A stretch of 64,000 nucleotides of DNA from Dipodascopsis uninucleata var. uninucleata. Taxonomy: Eukaryota; Ascomycota; Lipomycetes; Lipomycetales; Lipomycetaceae. The position numbers and the translations under genes are program-made. The notes beneath the pieces are model-generated. The model was not told the origin of the DNA. It made no database searches and worked only from the letters and a program-made list of their open reading frames with translations. The DNA lies in contig JAJLTO010000006.1 of NCBI GenBank assembly GCA_030568195.1, positions 1,054,001 to 1,118,000 of the forward strand. Direction: 5' to 3'. Numbering within the stretch: position 1 is the first letter of the stretch; each line of letters starts with the position of its first letter. Below are positions 58,171 through 64,000 of this stretch, in pieces.

Positions 58171-61100
58171 GGCGCTGTCTAGTGAGTACAGTGTGAAGGC
58201 AGGAGATGGAAATAACTTGTTGTGTAAGACACTATAGGTTTGGTTTTGGTTTACTGTTAATAAGCGCGAAGCAATAAAGTGTGAAACGATGCTTTGAGTA
58301 GTGGGTTATAGTTGTCTTGTAATTATAATCGGTAATAATCTGTGGTTTTGTTTGGTTGCTTTCCTAGTGAGTTTCTAATGTGATCTGACTAATAATACTT
58401 CTTAGACAATTAATCAAAAATGCATTTTTGTAGAAAAGGATTATAAAATTACAGCTGAAAAGTTTTCCCGGTGCTAGTGACTGGCTGTTCCTTCAGCGGT
58501 GGACGTAGTCGAAGTTTTCTAGAGACTAGAGGTCGGGGCTTACCATTTGATTATGTAACAGGTCAAGGGCTAGTTTGCACGGCCTATCCAACTCGCTGTG
58601 CTTTGGCATTGTGCACGACATTAGGCGCCTGGGTCGTAGCAGCAGTTGGGATCTTCGGTGCGACAGACAAAGCGACAAGCGATGATAGGGTCGAGCAAGA
58701 GCGGATTTAGACAGCAAATATGCCGTATGGGGCATTTCTGTCGTCCCGGCGCACCCCAATTCAGACAGACACACAACTCCAGCGACAGATCTTGCACCTC
58801 ACGCATCGTATTGTGACGTGAAAATAGATGCGGTACCTTGAGACCGAGCCGCGGCTTTAAGAGGGCTGGCGTGTATGCAGCTCACCCGCGAGACGGCGCA
58901 GGTGCCAGCCAGGAGTGCGAGACTGGTATTTAGTACAACGTACTGTTCGACGCTCCGTAAACTAGCCTGATGAAGTACCTCTGTGGACCACTGGCCGTAG
59001 CAATATCTCTTGCCTATAAGCTGTATTTTAGTGCAGACGTGCGAGGACACGCACCTGCACGAGATCGACCCACAGCAGCCTAGTTTGACCTATGCTAGAA
59101 GGCGCGAGCCTGGCGGAGCGGCGTCCAGCTGACATAGTAGATGACGCGCTGGCAGCTGGTGGGTACAGGCGCTGCGCTATTGTTGACATTTTAAGCTTTG
59201 AAGAGACGTGCGGTGACGTAATGACGTGCCTTATTATCATTCGCATTTTGTTTACGTATGTGCGTATCTGTATTCATGTACATGCATATAGCATTTATGA
59301 TTTTCATTTTTCTGATTAATTTCGCTGTTTGCTTATTGTTGTGATTTTAATCCTGCAGCGTTTTCGTCCGTCTTGCTCTCCAGCGGATGCGACATTATGC
59401 CTTGTGTGCTAGTCTCGCGGACTAATAGGGCGCGCGTTCGCAGAGAGAAGCATGCGGTACGAGGCGGATCGCGAGATTAAAAGTCTGGTGGACCAGTATC
59501 AACCTCGGTCAGGAAGTCGCCGGCTGGCGGGTCTCTATTATGTATACAGATAGTAATGGATATCCAGACTCTGGCCGCAAGTGCACTTGTAATTGTAATA
59601 GCACTAAACTTGCTCTTTCTTTTGAGTTTGATCAAGCAACCTTATCTGCGTTGCCTACGTGAGCTCTCATTACTAGCAGTTATTAGCCTACTGTCAATTT
59701 ACTCTAGAAAGATTTATGCGTTACGACTGGCACATGCTAGTGGTCACGCACCGGCAATGGTCTGGTCTGTCAGATCTCGTTATCTGCTGTACGCAAACCA
59801 GGAGGAGAAGACTGCTGAAGAGACGAGACGGAGACGAGACGGATGTAAAATATAGAGAGGAAAATAGTGGAAATGAGATAAATTATAGGTTAAAAAATAA
59901 AATAAATAAAACGGTGATGCTCGTACGCAAATAAAAGGGGTTTCGCAGAGTTTGTTTGTTTTTGTTTTTGTAATTATTATTGTTATTATATTTTCAATGG
60001 CGTTTGCTCGTAGTTGTAGAACAAACAAAGGAATGGCCAGCTGCTACAGTAGAATAAGTGCACGGAAATCAAGACAAAGGATAGGCAAGATAGATGCAAA
60101 TAGTCTTAATACACTCGATTGACCTCTGTATTAATGGCGTAGAATTCGTAGAAAGATTTGAACTGTTAGAAAACATAGAGTGTAATTAACAGGTGTCCAT
60201 CCAATAAGCCATCTCGTGCCACTTGAAGGGTCTCATCTAACACATCCAAAGGGGGGCGCACACTACTATAGTATGAGAGGCTAAAGCCAGCTCCTTTCTC
60301 ACAGAAAAAGCTCTGGATGGCGTCTGGCAGTGCATACTAGTCAAGAGATTAAAAAGACTAAATACTGTAAATCATTCAGTGAATCTCTTCCTTTTTCTTT
60401 GTCTACAGGTCTTCCTGGCACTTTATAATTTTTAGTTTCACTTGAACTAGTCCAGCACCCGGATTTTCATCGCATTATAGACGGTTCTCTTTTTCCTCTT
60501 TCTCTTCATTCGTGTTACAAAATTATGGAGTTTGCCCCCACCTCCTCCACTGTATATTTCTAGAGCAAACGATATTACAGTTAAGGAGCGTAGCTTACTC
60601 AACATAATCATATTCTGACAGCCTTCTCTGCTTTCATAATATTAAACATTTGCGACTTCAACTTGGTTTACGGTGTTTCGCTATCATCATCATCATTTCT
60701 CTACCAAGAGCGTTTTCAGCTTCACTCTTTTGTCGTCGCTCTTTCTCGTCATTCTTTGTCGAATTATCTGTCTTTTATGGTATATCTCCGGTGGCTCTTA
60801 ATTACCAATTGACCCAAATTACGTACTGTGCTCGCACTGAGCTTGTTTGTGGAACTCGGAAACACAGGCTGCGGAAAGAAAATTTTTTTTTCTTTCCCTA
60901 TCGTATTCACCTATCGTACTCATACGCACGTCGTAACGGACAGACAGTTTTCCTATTCTCACAATACGTTCATATCTCGTCCTGGTTGTGCATTACGTAC
61001 CGGTAAGTAATGTTTTTTAGGCAAAGGCTGTGCTTGTATAGTCCACCTAGCGAAAGTTCAACCAGTCAACATTACATTTGACAGGACTTTAAATGCGCAG

Positions 61101-61694
61101 CTGTTTTAAACATGTTCTTTAATATTGATCTAGACATCTTTTACGATTTTCAGGTAGACTTAACACTTCAAGGAAGGACGATATCGTAGGTTACCTTTGT
61201 TCGTTCTTTGTTGTTCGTGCCGGTGTTTGGTTTGGTTTATTTTATATCTATTCTCGGTAATTGTCTAGTCACTCATTCCCAATAATTTTTTTATTTCTGC
61301 CTTAACCTGGACTTACTGTTCACATATCTATTTCGTCTTTGATACACGACTCAAAAAGAGGTATTTCACACTCCGCCGTTGATCGCCTACTAATGTGCTG
61401 AAAGAAATAAAAATTAGAACATATAGAAGAGCATTTATAAAGCGACTGTTTTTCTATTTTAGTTTATTTATACTTCCGTTTCAATTTTTTTGATTGCTTT
61501 TGTGTCTCGGACCTGTCGCGCTGATCTTGTATGATATTTACACCCAAGCTTCCGTACCTCAAATACTATACTATACGGAAGGGAACTCATTCGACTTATA
61601 TTCTTCCCTTTATTAGGCACGTCTTGCCTCGAATGGGTTTTAAGCTCATCATCGGAACTAAGTTACTGTTTACGTTTCATTCGCTCCGGTTAGC
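58171..61694. other. 3.5-kb region before BEM3, GC-rich island then CT-rich leader
   Basis: 58171-58450 is ordinary AT-rich 3' flank. About 58450-59550 is distinctly richer in G+C than its surroundings and holds paired TGACGT sites (59214-59228). A 99-codon frame at 59556-59855 begins with two hydrophobic segments but has no other support. From about 60360 to 61690 the plus strand is pyrimidine-rich, as in fungal promoters or long 5' leaders. No tRNA, snRNA or SRP RNA signature was found. Confidence 0.4.
59214..59228. promoter_or_regulatory. tandem TGACGT bZIP (CRE-like) sites
   Basis: TGACGTAATGACGTG contains two TGACGT cores seven bases apart, the type of site bound by ATF/CREB-like bZIP factors. 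The controlled gene is unclear; the nearest recognised downstream gene starts at 61695. Confidence 0.4.
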
Positions 61695-64000
61695 ATGATG
61701 CATTCTACTTTGGATATCCTCGATTCTCCCACAGAATCAAATGCTAGTTTGAGTAGTAGCCATAGCAGCGCGGGACCAGGCCATAGCAATTCTAATCAAG
61801 CTCTACCGGACAGTCATAGCAGACTTCCGCAAGGTTTATCGATTCAGCAAACTTTTTTAAATCTACAGTCTATCATCGACAGTCAGAAACGAGAAATCGA
61901 AAGACTCAATGCGGAGAATGCTACTTACAAGTCTAAACTGACCACGGTCGAGAGAGAACGCGATTTTCTTCGAGGTAAGCTTGTGAAACTTGAGCGCTTA
62001 TCACAGGAGCCAACGAAGCATGATCGTCAATCACAGTCTGAACTTCATGAAAATGACTTGGCAAGACCAGTCATAAAAGATAACCTTTATCCGAACAAAT
62101 CTCTATCAATCCAAAATGCGAATTCAGATTCTGACATATCAATCACTACATTGTCTCAGTTTCAACATATAGGACCGATGATTCAGGAGCCGGAACCTGG
62201 ATCTGAGCCTGAGCTGGAATCTGAAATCGAATCTGTCTCCGAGATCGAATCGGAACCAGAGTCCGAGAATTCTTTTCGTGTTCATTCTAACTCTTACGAC
62301 AAATTTTCTACGACTGTAAATACATCCGAGGCAGTTACACCACCTGTTGTTGAAGCTGTTACTACTACTGCTCTTACTGGTACTGCTGACACTACGTCAA
62401 CAGCAACTGTTCTGGATACAAGCTCCTCAACATCCATAATTTCTAACAGAAGACCTTCAACTGCCGATGCAAATACTGGCACCTCGTTAAAGTCTGAATT
62501 TTTAAGTGGAAATCTAACTGCTCATCAGCGTTCTCAATCGCTAGCGACCTCTGTTGCTACCGAAGCTAGTGCCTTTTCTTTTACAAACACCGCTGAAGAT
62601 GAGTCCAAAATCAGTTGGGCACAGCCATCAAAAGAAAATGCATATGGACATCGTTCGAATCTCTCTATCGAATATGTTGACGAATATAGTGATAATGAAG
62701 CTGAAAGCAATCAAGACGAAGAGAAGCTCGATAGAGTGCTAGAAGAGTCTTCTCCAGGTTCGGTGACTACTTCACAATTTTCTACTCCAACTATTGCTAC
62801 AACCCGAAATGATGAATCTTCTCCGCCGGAAAATTCGTCGGTCAAGAATGCTCAGGCAGAGTTTCCAAAGCGTGTTCAGTCCTTCTTCCCTGCTGCTGGT
62901 CTAGGAGTCATTGGAATTGAAACCGAAAAGTTCTCGACGCCCGGAATTTCTCGTGAATCCATATCAACTGTATCCTCGAGTGATGTATGTGGTCCTGCTA
63001 CGTCCATTTCTTCACCTCAGACCTCCCGCGCATCAACTGCAAACACCAATCAATACCCTTCAGCACCTACATCCAGTGGAACTAATTATGAAAATATTCC
63101 TATACTACGTACCAACGATAAGCTTCTTATTACACCTTCTAATTTACCGACTGTTGCAGTGTTCACGGTAACAACCCGCGTTCGTAACCTGAACAAGGTC
63201 AAGGGCAAGACGGAAGATCCTTTAATTGTTTTATCAATTACTGACCGTGGCAGCGGTAAGGAATGGTGGAAGGTCACCAAATCGTTCAATAGTCTCAGCA
63301 TTTTAGATTCAGTCATTAGACCAGACTTAAAAGACTATTCCCTACCGAAACTTCCTGAACGATCGCTCTTTTTGTCCTTTGTCCCCTCGAAGGCTAATCA
63401 GCGGAATCGAGCGTTGAATGATTATTTTCATGCCATCATGAGTATCCCTGCTCTTCCTAATAATCCTGCTATTGCCCTATGCGAGTTTCTGTCTATTGAC
63501 ATCATTGACCCAATGGCTGCTAATGATTCTAATATACGCAAGCAAGGATATCTCACAAAACGTGGTAAGAATTTTGGAGGCTGGAAAATGCGATATTTTG
63601 TTCTCGATAGTCCTGAGTTAGTATACTTCGACGTTCCTGGAGGATCTCAGTTGGGTATAATAAAGTTAGACCAATCTGAAGTTTTGAAGTCTGAAGAGGA
63701 TGATTCAGTGGATAATGCGGAATCGAATGATAACTATCTGTACGCATTTATTGTGTACGAGCGTAAGAAATTAGAGTCAAGCACATATACTCGTCATATT
63801 TTATGCGCTGAAAATGATCAAGATCGTGAGGATTGGATGGAAGCTATTCGTGAGTTCTCTGGTCTTGTTAGTGATCAACGAAGCGTGGCTTCTAGCACTA
63901 CAACCAGCACTACTAATTATAGCTCTACTATAACTCCATCTGCTAGCACGCAGACAGTTGCAGCCTCTCTCACTAGCTCTGGTGCAACTATCTCATCTCC
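61695..64000 (+). CDS. BEM3: 5' part of a Bem3-type RhoGAP (PX and PH domains), runs off the window
   Basis: The frame opens with ATGATG at 61695-61700 and stays open to base 64000 (768 codons), so the C-terminus is missing. The N-terminus is Ser-rich with a coiled coil (about 55-100, SIIDSQKREIERLNAENATYK). A long disordered acidic/Ser-Thr-rich region follows. A PX domain spans about 478-600 (VFTVTTRVRNLN ... EWWKVTKSFNSL ... LPKLPERSLF), and a PH domain about 616-722 (KQGYLTKRGKNFGGWKMRYFVL ... DREDWMEAIREF). That order is the signature of Bem3, a Cdc42 GTPase-activating protein at polarity sites. The RhoGAP domain must lie beyond the right edge. Confidence 0.9.
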   Translation, partial: MMHSTLDILDSPTESNASLSSSHSSAGPGHSNSNQALPDSHSRLPQGLSIQQTFLNLQSIIDSQKREIERLNAENATYKSKLTTVERERDFLRGKLVKLERLSQEPTKHDRQSQSELHENDLARPVIKDNLYPNKSLSIQNANSDSDISITTLSQFQHIGPMIQEPEPGSEPELESEIESVSEIESEPESENSFRVHSNSYDKFSTTVNTSEAVTPPVVEAVTTTALTGTADTTSTATVLDTSSSTSIISNRRPSTADANTGTSLKSEFLSGNLTAHQRSQSLATSVATEASAFSFTNTAEDESKISWAQPSKENAYGHRSNLSIEYVDEYSDNEAESNQDEEKLDRVLEESSPGSVTTSQFSTPTIATTRNDESSPPENSSVKNAQAEFPKRVQSFFPAAGLGVIGIETEKFSTPGISRESISTVSSSDVCGPATSISSPQTSRASTANTNQYPSAPTSSGTNYENIPILRTNDKLLITPSNLPTVAVFTVTTRVRNLNKVKGKTEDPLIVLSITDRGSGKEWWKVTKSFNSLSILDSVIRPDLKDYSLPKLPERSLFLSFVPSKANQRNRALNDYFHAIMSIPALPNNPAIALCEFLSIDIIDPMAANDSNIRKQGYLTKRGKNFGGWKMRYFVLDSPELVYFDVPGGSQLGIIKLDQSEVLKSEEDDSVDNAESNDNYLYAFIVYERKKLESSTYTRHILCAENDQDREDWMEAIREFSGLVSDQRSVASSTTTSTTNYSSTITPSASTQTVAASLTSSGATISS

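Noticed and set aside
59556-59855. 99-codon frame with two hydrophobic segments
   Set aside because: It has an ATG and could be a small membrane protein, but nothing beyond length and hydrophobicity supports it.
60650-61006. 118-codon frame upstream of BEM3
   Set aside because: It lacks an ATG start and lies in CT-rich leader-like sequence whose composition alone gives Phe/Ser/Leu-rich translations.

Overview
The window is nuclear DNA of an ascomycete fungus, most likely an early-diverging yeast-like lineage. Nearly every gene has a clear fungal counterpart. Spliceosomal introns are frequent, mostly 50-220 nt, with GTAAGT, GTTAGT or GTGAGT donors and CTAAC-like branch points. Several proteins (PRE3, HNT3, SRP1) look particularly like those of Saccharomyces. 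CTG falls at conserved leucines (for example the TDKLT of PRE3), so this is not a CUG-Ser or CUG-Ala yeast. A POT1-type telomere protein is present, which Saccharomyces itself lacks. The species cannot be named from sequence alone.

Layout, left to right: the 3' end of an unrecognised gene (1-646, +); ADE17-type ATIC (1557-3560, -); proteasome alpha PRE10 (4869-6079, +); ribosomal protein RPL15 (6404-7232, -) with Tbf1-like promoter sites; an intron-containing elongator tRNA-Met (7535-7620, +); an NF-X1/FAP1 zinc-finger protein (7799-11345, -); a BEM46-type alpha/beta hydrolase (11720-13303, -); proteasome beta PRE3 (13609-14870, +); a decayed MOV10/SDE3-type RNA helicase (about 15320-17541, -); RNA polymerase III subunit RPC53 (18657-20131, +); TRAP-alpha/IRC22 (20589-21687, -); proteasome chaperone NAS2 (21942-22914, -); a large UBA-RWD-DEAH helicase (23058-27189, +); an unknown 241-aa protein (27342-28136, -); aprataxin HNT3 (28403-29303, +); importin alpha SRP1 (29913-32024, -); clathrin heavy chain CHC1 (33420-38611, +); POT1 (39257-41219, -); a 69-aa GPI-like surface protein (43051-43328, -); an OPT oligopeptide transporter (48073-50646, -); a type II membrane protein with three repeated extracellular modules (56005-58170, +); and the 5' part of a BEM3-type RhoGAP (61695-64000, +), which runs off the window.

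The left two thirds are dense housekeeping genes. From 41 kb rightwards the genes are sparse: gaps of 4.7, 5.4 and 3.5 kb hold no convincing intact gene. A GC-richer island lies at about 58.45-59.55 kb.

Three proteasome-related genes (PRE10, PRE3, NAS2) lie within 18 kb, but each has its own promoter and there is no operon. The most unusual gene structures are tiny coding exons and introns at start codons: an intron inside the RPL15 ATG, a PRE10 first coding exon that is only ATG, and a 15-nt PRE3 exon carrying the catalytic threonine. I saw no CRISPR array, no intact transposon, and no convincing new multi-gene system.
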